Positions 49,437 to 62,348 of a stretch of DNA of 64,000 nt are shown here, piece by piece; the first letter of the stretch is position 1; each line of letters begins with the position of its first letter. The stretch spans positions 7,256,501 through 7,320,500 of the forward strand of contig JAKNDB010000087.1 in the NCBI GenBank assembly GCA_024305405.1. Direction: 5' to 3'. Position numbers and translations under genes: made by a program. The DNA is from Dirofilaria immitis. Taxonomy: Eukaryota > Nematoda > Chromadorea > Rhabditida > Onchocercidae. Below the pieces are notes generated by a model. The model was given only the letters and a program-made list of their open reading frames with translations. It was not told where the DNA came from and searched no databases.

Positions 49437-52400
49437 ATTATGCAGAAATAAATGTGCGTAAATATATTATGTCTTGACATTTTAATCGGATATTAGTAAG
49501 GATAATTTATAAATAATTTTCTGATTAGTTTTATTTATCATTTTATTAATTCTGTAAAAAGAAAGAAATGGTAGCACAATGCAAGAAATATATTTAATTT
49601 TAATATCCTAATGATAAACAAGTTGAGAAATTCTTCAGGAACATATGACATTATTAAAGTATATGGATAAAAAAAAAGAAACTATATTGATCGTGGTAAA
49701 CAATCCGATTAGACGGAGTAACATTGACAGATGAAACGTCAAACTTTTTCTGAAAGAATACGAAGAATACGAATGCTTATATTTGACGTATAGGACCTAT
49801 ATAATGTTGTAATGATCTAAATGACAAATAAAGATTTGAATGATATTTGACATAATCTGACATAAACATATGAATTTGCAAGTATTGATAAATTGACAAT
49901 AACATTGACATGAACTTGGCAGAAGTTGAAATTCCAAAAGAAACTACTGGAGTGGAAAAAAGTTGTTTAAAATTAAAAAGAAATGATATTTGTAAAAAAC
50001 TAAAAATTTTAAAATATTTGAAACAGCTGAAAATCATTTGTAATTAATTTCAATATTATTTTATGATATATTTATATGTAAACAATCTATACTATTTTTG
50101 AAATTTTTCATGCCAAAATATTTTTTAAATAAATTTCTAAATTATATTTTCATTACTTTTTAGACATTAAAATATGTTCTGAGAGATGAAATCTGATATT
50201 TCTTGATATATCAAAACTCCAAAAACCTATAATCTTTTTAGAATTTTTTTATCCTAAATATATTTAAATGTTTTAAAAATTATTATTCATATTTTGCTTC
50301 TTTCTTCTTTAACTAAAAAGTGTGATACATAAATGCTTATAATCCATTTTTATGCCTTAAAAATTCTCCGAAATTTTTTCCTATGCACATTGTCAATTAT
50401 TATAGAATTTAAAAGCGAAATTTAATGTTTAGAAAATGAAAATCTATGACATAATCAACTTTCCTTATCAAGTTACGAACGAAATTAAAGCGTTAAAAAT
50501 TATCGATTTCACATCTTCCATTCCTTTCCTGTTATAGAAAATATTTCTAATTTTTAATTTTCACTCTGATTTCATATATATTGAAATAATGATTCAAATA
50601 TACATTATTAAAAAATTATGTTCTGTATTAATTGAAAATATTATTCTGTGCAATATTTATTTATTGGTCTACAAGTAAAGATAATATAATATCGAAATAT
50701 TCTTGGGTAATTGGATTAATATTTCGAATGCAATTTGGATTAATATTCATTTATTCAAATTCCAATAATTGCATAGTAAATTAATTTCATTAAAATTTTT
50801 TCCAATATATTCCATTATTTTTATGTTAATTCTATTGTTTTTCAGTATTTTTTAATTCATATTTAATTTCATTACTATTATTTTTAGTGCTAAAAATTAA
50901 TGTTAAATCAATTATAATATAAAATCAATATATTATTAAAGGAAAGAAAAATTCTGGAGTAAATTTTCTGGAAACAATTAAATTAAATAAAATGAAAAAT
51001 GAAATTAAAAATGTTATTCTTTGGGAATGCGAAACTCGTTGGGAAGAAGCGGGCGAGAGAAAATTGAAAAAGAAAATATTAAATTTCAGTATAAGGAGAT
51101 CAAGTTACAAATTTTATCGGACCAGTTACATCAAATTGTTGGCAATATAATAAAATTCGAAAAAGATTCTAAGATCAAAAGAATATACCGATTTTAAGAG
51201 GCACCTTGTAAAAGTTAAAAAAAAGGAATGGATTTTTGTTATGAAAAGATCTATTAAAAAAGAAACAACGAAGGTTATTTTCCTTTCCTATCATTTTTAT
51301 CTTATCAACTTATATCAATTTTCTCATATTATCAGTACTTATTAGTTCTCTTCATCAACTTATTTTAGTAAATTGCTTCAATAAAGTAAAATAAACTTTT
51401 GCAATATAATGTAAAAAATGAAAGAATTCATATAATTAAATATATTTTCGAACAAAATAAATAAATTTTTGATTATAAAATTGTTTTATTATATAATTAT
51501 TTTAATCAAACGCCAAATAAGCGAAAATTGATATTTTCTTTTTTTCGCTAAATTGAAATTTTAAATAATTAAAATAACAAAGAAGAAAAAGAAAAAAAAC
51601 GAAAATGGAAAGTAAAGGATAACTGATCAGAACTGCATTATTTTGATATATAATTTAAATACACACATCCAAAATATGCAATTAAAAGTGAATCCATTTT
51701 ACCATTCTTCACTATTCAATATTCTTTAATCCATTTGTCTTTTCTTTAAATTCCATCATAAAAATTAATGAAAGAATTTATATGAAATATGTTGAATTTA
51801 CTTCCATTACTGATACCGATATCAGTGTAATCAATAATGTGAGTTTGATTTTAAATTTCAAAAAAATCAATAAAATGTAAAAAAGGCGTATTGAAATCAT
51901 ATAGTCATTTTGATTTGCTTGCAAATGAATTACTTTCTCAAGAACTAAAATTCATTTCTTCACATTAAAAGGAAAAAAGTTGAAATTCTTTTAAAATGCA
52001 AACCTTTGATAGCATTATAAAACTCGAAATGGAATTTAATATCTATTATTATTAAAAAAGTACTGTTTGATTTATTTCGTTTTTAATTAAGAATAATTAT
52101 AAATAAACAAAACAATTAATAATGATTCAAATATTTGTATAATTATGTAATAATTTGACCGAAAGGAACATATTCTTTGGCTAATACTATTATTGCTTAA
52201 AAAAATTAATGAATTAATTAATTTCTAAAATCAATAGCTAAAGCAAAGTATATATCATTTTAACAAAATAATTGACAAGAAGTTCATTTTAAAAATTTTC
52301 TTAAATTATTAATTGCTTATAAGTTGTACAGAGAGTTTGTAAAATAAATGAAAAATAAAAGGCAAGAAAATATTTCTTTCTTTTTTCTTTGCTTTTACAA

Positions 52401-55400
52401 AATAAAAAATCAAAAATTATAAAAATTTTATTTAATTAATAAAAGATAAATAATTTATCATCTTTTTTCTATTTAAGTGAAAAATGAAAAATAAAATGAA
52501 ATAAATTTTGTTTATTTTGCCTTTAAAATACCAAATCAATTTTTTTCCAAAAAGATAAAATTCTTCGCCTTTAATTTATATATCTATATATCCGTTTATA
52601 TATCCCATATTTATATCTTGAAGTTTTGTGTTATATAGATAGTTGAGAATTAAATTCGAGAGTTAAGCTATTTTTATTTTACGGCATTTAAAACAAAATC
52701 CATATCCATTTATGAAGAGCAATATTTATATAACTCATTTATAAGAGAAAACTTCACCCAAACAGGCTTTATCTTAAAAGAGAAAAATGGGAAAAAGAAA
52801 TGGAAAAATTAAACTTTTGGTTTTTTCCATAAAAGAAAGAATATGAAAAGAAAAAAGGAAAATTGATTTTTACTTTTAATTTAAATTTCACACCAATTCA
52901 TTGTTTCGTGTGATGCGAATAAATAATTCAATCCTTGCAATAATTGAATGCATTATTTTATTATCAATGAGAGCTTTTTTGCTTGTAATTTTCACAAAAA
53001 AGAAAATTTTGAATTCTTCGGTGTTATTTGGTATCGAAAAAGTTTCGGAATGTCGAAGTTTATTTTATAATACTTTTATTCTAAATCAATTATAAAATTT
53101 TCTCATTGAAATGGACAGTATCTTATTATGTACTGCCGCTTTCAATTAACTGAATTTCAAAGATGAAATTTTTTTGCAGTTTTTATATCAGCTGAGAAAA
53201 TACACGTACTTTTTCCCTTTTTTTAAATTCAATTATCTAACATGCTGTCCATAATATTGATAGATGAGCTCATGCAACTTTTCTCTAATGTTTTACATTG
53301 TTTATGGTTTCTAACAAATAATTAAGTAAATAATATTCGAAATATAATTACAAAATTTATTAAGCAACCAAATTTAACGGATTTTTTTCGGCAAAACGAT
53401 TTTTTTGAATGAAATTAATATAATATCTTGTATTCTTTTGTCCAGTATTTTTAGCCGTTTCTTACTTTTTTTTACCATTTAGCAATTATAAATATCATGA
53501 TTAAACATTATCAAATAAATAAGAAAGGATGAAAAATGATTGGAGCAGCTGATACATGATTCCTAAAAATATATTGATTGCTAAATTGTACATTTGATGA
53601 AAAAAGAGAAAATATGGAATTTTAGGAACTTTCAATATTTTAAACTTAGGTACATTAAAGAGATATTAAAGAAGTTTCGATAAAAATTTAAAGCAATTTA
53701 AGAAAATTTTTTTGAATTGTTATCTCTTAGATATGCTTTATGAAAATATAAAAGCAAAATAGCAAATTCTTGCTTCTTTCATTGTATATTTAGTAAAATT
53801 GAAAAATCTAAACAAAAAATTCGAAATTTGAAGATCAGAATGGAATAAAACTAACGTATAAACGACCGGTGGAAGATGATGGGCCAATTTTAAAAAATTA
53901 CACTTTTTTCAGACAAGAGTATGAGAGAATTTGTTTTGATAAGATGAATTGAATTGAGACAAAGATAGATATAAACGATTGTATGATTTGAGTAATATAT
54001 AAAACGTGAAGAAGTGGAGCAAAATGAAATAAATTTTAAAAAAATGAAAAAGGGAGGAAGAAAGGATAAAGACGTAAATTTATAATTTTTGTTTTTCGAT
54101 TTTTTTAATGCCGCTATTTTCAAAAATTTTACATATTTCGTCATGTTTGATCAAAAATTATTGACAAAATCCCTTCAAAATATTAAGACAGCTAAAGTGG
54201 AAAGATTGGTAAAATTGATAAGATATCAAAAATGGACTAGGAGAAATTTTAAGCATAAAAATTGTCTTATTTTTTATCAAAAATTTTAGATATATTTACT
54301 AAAAATTGTTTGGATAACAATATTTCATAGGCAAAAAATTTTCTTTTTCTTTCTTGACAATTCTAATCTCGACGATTTGCTAAAACACATCTACTAAGCT
54401 TTCTATTCCTACCTATCCTATCATTCGTTTACAATCATTTCCACATCATCGTCCATGACAAACATGAAAGATTAAATGTATGAATGAATGAATGAAACGA
54501 AATGGTACGATTAAATTTGGCTTAATATGTCTGCTTTACTTTTTCGTTGGTTTAAAAACAAAAAGCAACGACTACTGTTATCGATTATGAATTTTATAAT
54601 TAAATGTTAAAAATTATAAAAGTTTTTTCATTTAAATATATTCAATTTTTAGTTCATCCCTTTCTTTCAACCAATTAATTTATGAATCAAAAATTTAATA
54701 TTCTAACAAAAACTTTTTCGGGAAATTCATATAAATGAATCATTAATCCTTATCATAATTATGTTGGCAAAATGTTCCAACTAAAAACTAATCAGTAACT
54801 TCTATGTTTTAATCTCATACTACTTGTATAGAATATTAATAACATTAAGTAGTAGAAAAGATAAAATATTTTTGCATATTTTTAGGTAAACAATTCTATC
54901 TATGATAGTAAATGAGGTGAAATTAGTTTTATCAGTAACTGCTCCCTTATCAAATTACGGATGAATGAGTTTATTTTCTTTTTAACTAAAAGGGTCACTG
55001 ATATAGACCATATGACATAGTGATGCCTCGTCCTTAAAAAAACCACAATTAACAAAAATAAATCGATAATAATAATAATAAATGGAGCTGAATCAGTTCT
55101 TTATATCGGTTAAGATTAAATGGATTTTGTGATGATAAGAGCAATACCAGTGGGAGCTTTTGAAAATTTCTTTCCCTACACTGGGAAGATGGGCGCAAAT
55201 GCGAGAGCAGGAATGAAAAATGTTTATATCTCCCATTCTTGAAATTGCTTGTCTCATAAAGTTTTTCACGCTCAGGTAGAATTTGCGCTTAAAAATTGAA
55301 ATATTTTAATACAAACATAATAAACGTGGAATATTTCTTTTAAATATGAAGAAAAAAATCATTTTATCAATTTACATAAAATAATTAACGAAAAAAAGTG

Positions 55401-58400
55401 GAGATTTTTGAATCATCGATGACCTTCTTGATAGAATATTGATGAACTTCATGATAGAATATTGATTAAGAAGCTAAAATGATTAAGTCAGAGCTACATG
55501 ATAGGTATGAAATAACAGATATTGTTAGGATACCGTAGAGGATCAATCGTAGAACATTGCTAAAATAGATTTATCGAAAAGAAAACAGTGAAAAATGATA
55601 TCAGAAATGATTTAATTCGATCAAAGATGAAAGAATAAAGAGAAAGACTTTATTGCTATAAATTAGAGGATTTTAACGGAAATAAAGATTGAAGGGAAGA
55701 ATAGTAAAAAGAGAAAGATAATAAAAAGTTGAAATTAAGCAAAGGCCATAATTTAAGGAAAATCAGAAGCAAAAAAAGGATTAAAAAGGGAACCTGGAAA
55801 TTATTGAAATGTTGTAAATAAAAGAATAAAAACAAGAAAATGGAAGTAAAGAAAGTTTATGTAAAATCAAATTTTGATATTCAAGTAACAATGAAAAAAC
55901 GGGAAGAGTAGTGGAGGACTTAAATCTGATAAATCATTTGCTTATCACATAAAAGAAAACAAAAAGATCAGTATGTAAATAATTCTAATTATCAATTTAA
56001 AAAATAGGATGAAGGAAAAAATGATATGTGATTTATGATTATGTAATAAGTGTGATAAGCAAATGATAATAATTTGTAATGACTGCGTTAATGATAGCAA
56101 AAATAGATTAAAAATTTAGACAGCATTTATGAAATGGAGTGTCAATCGGAACATTAAAAAAAAAGTAAAATTTTGGAATTAGAAAGGTTGAAATTATAAG
56201 GAAAATTGAAAATAAAATTATTATAATATTAAAATAATTTAGTTATTTTATAAAAATTTTTTTCAAACCCTTTTCTTTTATTGAAATGATAAAACAAGCA
56301 TAGATTATAAATATGAAATCGATAAAAATAAAATCAATTAATCATTTCAACTAAAGTGGTGATAATTTGAATTTATATGAAAAAATAGGAAGGAAAATAC
56401 ATTTTTAAATGCAATAGTATCATTGATATTTTTAGAGAATTCGACATTTCAATAGATGTTGAAGATTTATGTTGAATTTTTAATCGATATTTTTGATATA
56501 TTGCCATATTTAGGTAAAACATGAAATTGAAAATTGTACAGTGATATTAATTGAAAAGGAATAAGAGCATAGTTATATTAGAATTAAATATATGATTATG
56601 AGGAATTTGACTAATTAAAAAGTATATGAATACTTATATCGGCATTCTTTAAAATAGCTATGATATTAGCTGAATATAAAGGAAGGGAAAGAAAGATCGA
56701 AGCAAACCTCAGCGAAGCATTTTAAAAAAATATTGTAACAGATATCATATTTATGTATTATAAAGAAGCATTACAATCTTATAAAAATAAGCAAAAAAAG
56801 AAGTACTGATTGGATTTATAAATTGGATTAAAATATTTATAAATTGGAATCATGGAAAGATTGCTGTTATCAAATTCATAAATGTAATTATTAAGCATAT
56901 TCATTGATTAACTGATAATTTGTATTTATTATGATAAATATATTAAAGAGAAATTTGTTAAAATTGAAGCAAATAGATGAAGAAAGAACGAAAAGATTAC
57001 TGGATGATTATTATAACAGCGTAAAGAAAAGTTGATAAGTAATAAATCTATTTAAACGATTAATAATTAATTAACTAAACGATCAAATATAAATTTCTTA
57101 CGAAATTAATTAGGAAGTTGGAAAAATTAAACTAAAATGTAAAAAATAATTATTGAAAAATATTGAAAAAATTGAAAAAAAATCCTCAATGATAAAATTG
57201 AAAATGAATAAACTGATTTTTATCATAAGACTAATATTATATGTTAACAGAGATGATGCATTAATGAACAAATATTACTTACGCTAGCAATTTCTTTGGT
57301 AAAAAATAACGAATGCCGCCGTTGAAACATATCATTAATCATTTTATCAGTGATAAATGTCATAAAACTTTATCGATCAATTTAAGTAACAATATAAATA
57401 AATTGCTGTTATAATGACATTTTCATTTTTTTATAAAAGGCGTAAAATAGAAAAAACTAATAATAAATGAAGTAGAAAAATTTCAAAATATGTTAAAAAT
57501 TCAAGGGTATGGATGAAAAAATATTAGCATAATATTTCAGATGCTTGCCAATTTATCAGATTGGCTAATATCACTTGTATTTTCAAAAGATATTGAATAA
57601 GAAAAACTTGTTAATATCATAGCAAGAATTCTAATAATCAGTTGAAATGTTTCATCCCCTAATAAATTATTTACTATAATATAATTTTATTTGTCCCTAT
57701 TTTTTCTGCATTGTGTCTCAAATATTTTGATATTGCATTTTCATAATTATTTATATCTGTTTTGATATGGCAAACTGAAATTCGAAATATCAAAATCAAA
57801 AACTGATAAATCTAATTTATGTGATAATAATTATTGTTATTTTTTTGGCAAATGTTAACAGTGGTACTTGGTACTAACATTGCTAATAATAATAATAGCA
57901 TAATTATGAAATATTTTAACACTACTCTCATAGTAATTAATAAATCAGTATTAAACTCTAAATTAATCAATACTTCAGATAATATGATGATTACGAGTTA
58001 TCATTTATTCAGTTAAAATATCAAACTATGAAACTTTTTAAATAAACAAAATAAAATATTTCTACCAATCGTTGCCGAAAACGGAATAATTAATTGAAAA
58101 CACTGTTTAGAAAAAGAATTTTTTGGAAAAACTTAAACTTAATTATTTACTATTATCATGAAAAGTAGCAATATTACTTTAATAGTAACATTTTTAATGT
58201 TGAATATGTCATCAAAGTATATGCTCTATCGTCAACAATTAATTCAAATATAAAGAGGGAAATAAATTTAATACAAATTTAAAAGCAACAAATAAATTTT
58301 AAATTTAATTTAAATGCCATTATTTATGATTGAAGCGAAAGAAAAGTTTAAATTTATGAAATCTAAAATAAAACTATTGTATTGGTTTATTTTTTAAATT

Positions 58401-58905
58401 TGATAATTTTGCTTAGCTATTTAATATGATGCGACAATTTTGTTTATGCACTGAACTGAATTCATAATTTAGTTCCTTATGACAAATTCTAATTTAATCG
58501 AATATAGAAAAGCATAAAAATATTTTTATAATGAAAAACATATTTGCATATTTCATCAACAATTTATGATTTAAGCAGAAGAAAAGAAGGAAAAATTTGA
58601 CAGAAGTCTAAGAGTAGTTTAACAATTTTTTCCAAAACCTGGAATGGCTTCTAAAATCCCAAATGGTTTCATTAGATTCTTCTTGAGTATTAAATTGGTT
58701 CTGAATCTATTCAGCATCATTCATCATTATAAGCATAATCACCATTTAACCCAATATATACGACAAGGATTACTAGTAGTTACCAATACTCATCTATTAC
58801 ATTGACAATTTAGATCATTCATGCATCATTCATTAGTAAACAAGGTTTAAGAAAGTATTCAGTTTTATAATAATAACTCCTAGGAATGCAAAAAAATTCT
58901 AAACT

Positions 58906-58935
58906 TTTATTTCTCGAAAAATTTCGAGAAATAAA
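58906..58935. repeat. palindrome with 14-bp arms and 2-base centre, next to a second palindrome
   Basis: TTTATTTCTCGAAA at 58906-58919 pairs with 58922-58935. A second self-complementary stretch of about 23 bases (TTAATTATTTT and its complement) follows within five bases. Confidence 0.88.
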
Positions 58936-60194
58936 TAATTAATTATTTTTAAAATAATTAATGAAAAAGTCATTAAGCAAGAATAATTCTCAAAGTGGTA
59001 CTATTATTACTTCAAATTTTAAAAAGAGAAAAAATTAGTACTATTCAATGAGAAAAAGAAAAGTCGGTGCAGACATAATTCTGTTAAAATAAATAAAATT
59101 GAAGCAAAAGAAATGGTCGAATAGGCTTTGGAAAAATTTTGTTCTTTGGCCAATATTATTATCATTTGACTTCGAGCAATATGCTTATTACATTGCTTTC
59201 ATTAATACAAACTTCAGTATAATCACAATTGACAATGAAATGGATTCAATTTTTCAGACAGATGGATAAATTCAAAAGGAAAATGTTATGTTATGTAAAA
59301 AATGAAATAGTTAATTAAACCTTCAAGGAATTATCTAAATTTTCACGTTTCTTTTTTATTGAACATATTGGATCACTAGGATACAATAAAATATCAGACA
59401 ATCAATTTTCTTTTATTAAAGGAATAAATATGCTAAACGAATTGAAAATTCAAAGTTCAAAGACTGATTAGCCTTAATTCAACTAAAGATCATATGAAAC
59501 ATTTAGGAAATAGATTCGCATCAGTGATGAAAATAACGATGAAATATTACTAAAGATTAAATCAAAAAAAAATTACATAGAAATCTTAGCCAAAGCAAAT
59601 TATTCCTAGTGGGACAATCTAATTAATCATGAATAAGTTGGACGAAATAGTTTGATGTTTAATTTTTCGGAATTCTTTTCCAAACTTAAAAATCTCTTTA
59701 GCTTCCGAATTCATTTTCCAAAATTATTTAGTTTAGGAATTTTCTTTCCAGTGCGTAAAAATTTGTATGTGATAATTAGTAAAATAGTATGCAATCGTTA
59801 GTAAATATATTGAAGTGCATCTGACGTATGCTTATCAGAAGACTTGTGATATTGTCGACAGTGCTTTTGAAGAAGAGAAATATGACAATGAAAAATTAAT
59901 GCTAGAATGTTTGTTAACAGTTTTATAAAGTGATAATAAACAAAATTCAATTTGTGTATTTTTCAATGAGTGATTTTAACAAAAAATATTTTATCAATCA
60001 ATAACAGAATTTCGAGTGAAAAAGAAAGTTAAATTATCGATAGGATTTATAAAATATTAAAATTTAAAGATTTAACATAATCGATGCTCTCGAGCGTAAG
60101 AATATTCGTAATTATTAATAAGATAAGTATGAAAAATGGAGAATTCTTAGTTGGAATGATTCATCGAGATATGGGAACGATCTGGGATTTAGTA

Positions 60195-60551
60195 TCATAA
60201 TGGGTGATTCGCACGAAAGCACCGTTTAAGCAGCCATAAGAATGATTTAATAGGAGCGATGAATTTTAGTTCGTTCGGCCAAGTATAATGTGCCAAAGAA
60301 GGCAAGACGATATAAAGGGTAAGAATTATGCAAATTAGTTGTGAAACAACAATGAATTCAGCAAAATAGGCCCAGTGTAGGAAGAATTTGTCATAAATTG
60401 TATAAATATGTGTATATAATGCACATAAAAATATGCTTATATATATATATACATAGACAGATATGAGAATATTATCAAATTTTTTTAATTTAAAAAATTG
60501 ATTTGTACTTTGTAATCTAAGATGAAAGTAGAATGACGAAAAATGGTCCAT
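60195..60551 (-). CDS. possible 118-residue membrane protein ORF, unrecognised
   Basis: This is the longest open frame in the window outside the receptor exons. It has two hydrophobic stretches: about residues 27-46, largely coded by a TA microsatellite, and about 60-86 (FAEFIVVSQLICIILTLYIV and on). A basic tail (WLLKRCFRANHPL) follows. The C-terminal half lies in a GC-richer islet (about 60130-60400), more gene-like than the surroundings. At this composition a chance ORF of this length somewhere in 64 kb is not very unlikely. The opposite strand of the same islet also has a plausible reading, so coding is doubtful. Confidence 0.2.
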   Translation of the reverse strand: MDHFSSFYFHLRLQSTNQFFKLKKFDNILISVYVYIYISIFLCALYTHIYTIYDKFFLHWAYFAEFIVVSQLICIILTLYIVLPSLAHYTWPNELKFIAPIKSFLWLLKRCFRANHPL

Positions 60552-61407
60552 TTTTTATCTCATAAATATGCCCAGCAGTTCGAAATTCCATACATAAGAA
60601 AACAAGACTAATTCCTAAAATAGGCTTGTATATTATTGATCCAAGCATTTGTTTCCTTTTCTAATAATGGTACTTTATATTCTATTGGTAAAAAACTTAA
60701 TTATTAACACAGTTATATTACTAATAAATAAATCAATAAAAATTTTTCAATAAAAATTGAAAAGAAAAAATGCAATTTAGATAATTGGTGCATTTCAGGT
60801 ATTTAATTAAACAGGTATTCGATAATTTGACTTATGTTAAAATTGTTAAATTTTAACTAAAGTTTCGAATTTCTTTTCGCTAATCAGTGAGAAAGAAAAA
60901 TTCATATATCATTTGTTTAGAAATATAACATTGCTAAAAATATTACTATAAAAAGTTTTCTGCAATATATTTTCGAATTGATAGAAAGATAACTTAATCA
61001 TCAATTATTCAGTTACTCATTATCCAAATAATCAAACTATATATTAAAAATTGAAATATGAAATCGTTTAAATGATAATCAAAGATGATAAAAAAATTGC
61101 GATAGCATTATGATTTTCTTTAAAAAAGATAAATTTAATAATGGAATGTTATAAAAAAAAAAAATTTATCAAAAATGAATAAGATAACTATGCTAATTGG
61201 AGAGAATAAATGGTTGAATTTCTATTCCTTCTCTCTATCCTTTCTATTATAACAGTTTTTTAAAAATTAAAAAACAGTTTATAATAATCATTCCTCATAA
61301 CATAGTACGATGCAAAATGTAGTAGAATCGAACAATTTATTTAAATATTTATTTTCCAAGCCTCACTTGAATTTTACATCTTTTGAAAGATAATTCAATA
61401 AATATAA

Positions 61408-61503
61408 ATTCATTTCAAAGGTTTTAAGAAAAGTCCAATATTTGGAAATATTTTTATTCATTTCAAAAGTTTTAAGAAAAGTCCAATATTTGGAAATATT
61501 TTT
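61408..61503. repeat. tandem duplication, 2 x 48 bp
   Basis: The unit ATTCATTTCAAAGGTTTTAA and the next 28 bases occurs twice in direct contact, differing at one base (AAGG against AAAG). Confidence 0.93.
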
Positions 61504-62272
61504 TGAAAAAATATTTATTGAAAAAGTTGAAGTTGCTGTTAGCAGTATTCAATTTTTTATTTGAAAAATTTATTTGCACAATCCCAATTTTCCACAAGCA
61601 TTTTTAATTGTATTTCCGCTTTAGACAAACATGAAATAAAGGTAGCAATTTCGATTATTATTTGAAATACAGGTTTTTAATTATTATTCTATTTAATATC
61701 AACAATAACAAATGTTGACTAATTCATTTAAATGCATTAATCATTTGAAATTAATAAAATAAGAAAAAACATAATTTTTATGTGACGTAATAATGAGTTC
61801 AATATATTATTTACGCTACATAATTCCTGGTCAAAGATTTCAAATTCATCTTATCTTATTTCCAAGCTTCTTTTCCCTCTACTTTTTAATGTTTAAAATG
61901 CTCAAATAACACTTATCACTAATCAATATCGTATTCTAAGCTCTTTTCCACTTGTTTTTAGTTTTCTTTACACAAAATATGGTTTAATTTTTATCCATCA
62001 GAGATTGAATTATTTTAGAATTTTTTATTTGTTACATAATATGTGATTAAATATAAATATATCAATATTCAATAATAATTCATTCAAATGTAACAGATAA
62101 AATATTATATTTGAATATAAATATTCAAATATAACAAATATTTTGAAATAATTTAATAATTAGCAATTTCATTCTTACTTGCAATAAATAAAATTCATTC
62201 TTAAATTTCCTTCAATTTTTCCATCTGTATGTATAGAAATATCGGATAAAATGCTGTAATGATTACATGCGC

Positions 62273-62348
62273 ATGCAAATGTATGGGCAAACTGTTCTAA
62301 TGATTGCATGCACATGCTATCCATGCATATGCATGCTGAAATGCAAAT
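62273..62348. promoter_or_regulatory. candidate POU-factor site cluster: two octamers and a MORE palindrome
   Basis: Perfect octamers ATGCAAAT lie at 62273-62280 and 62341-62348. Between them, at 62323-62334, is ATGCATATGCAT, the palindromic element bound by dimers of POU-domain factors. Several extra GCATGC and TGCATG words surround them. Single octamers are expected by chance in AT-rich DNA; the 12-mer is not. Function is inferred. Confidence 0.35.

Noticed and set aside
50992..51150. 52-codon plus ORF (MKNEIKNVILWECETRWEEA and on)
   Set aside because: It is short, unrecognised and without flanking gene signals; within chance.
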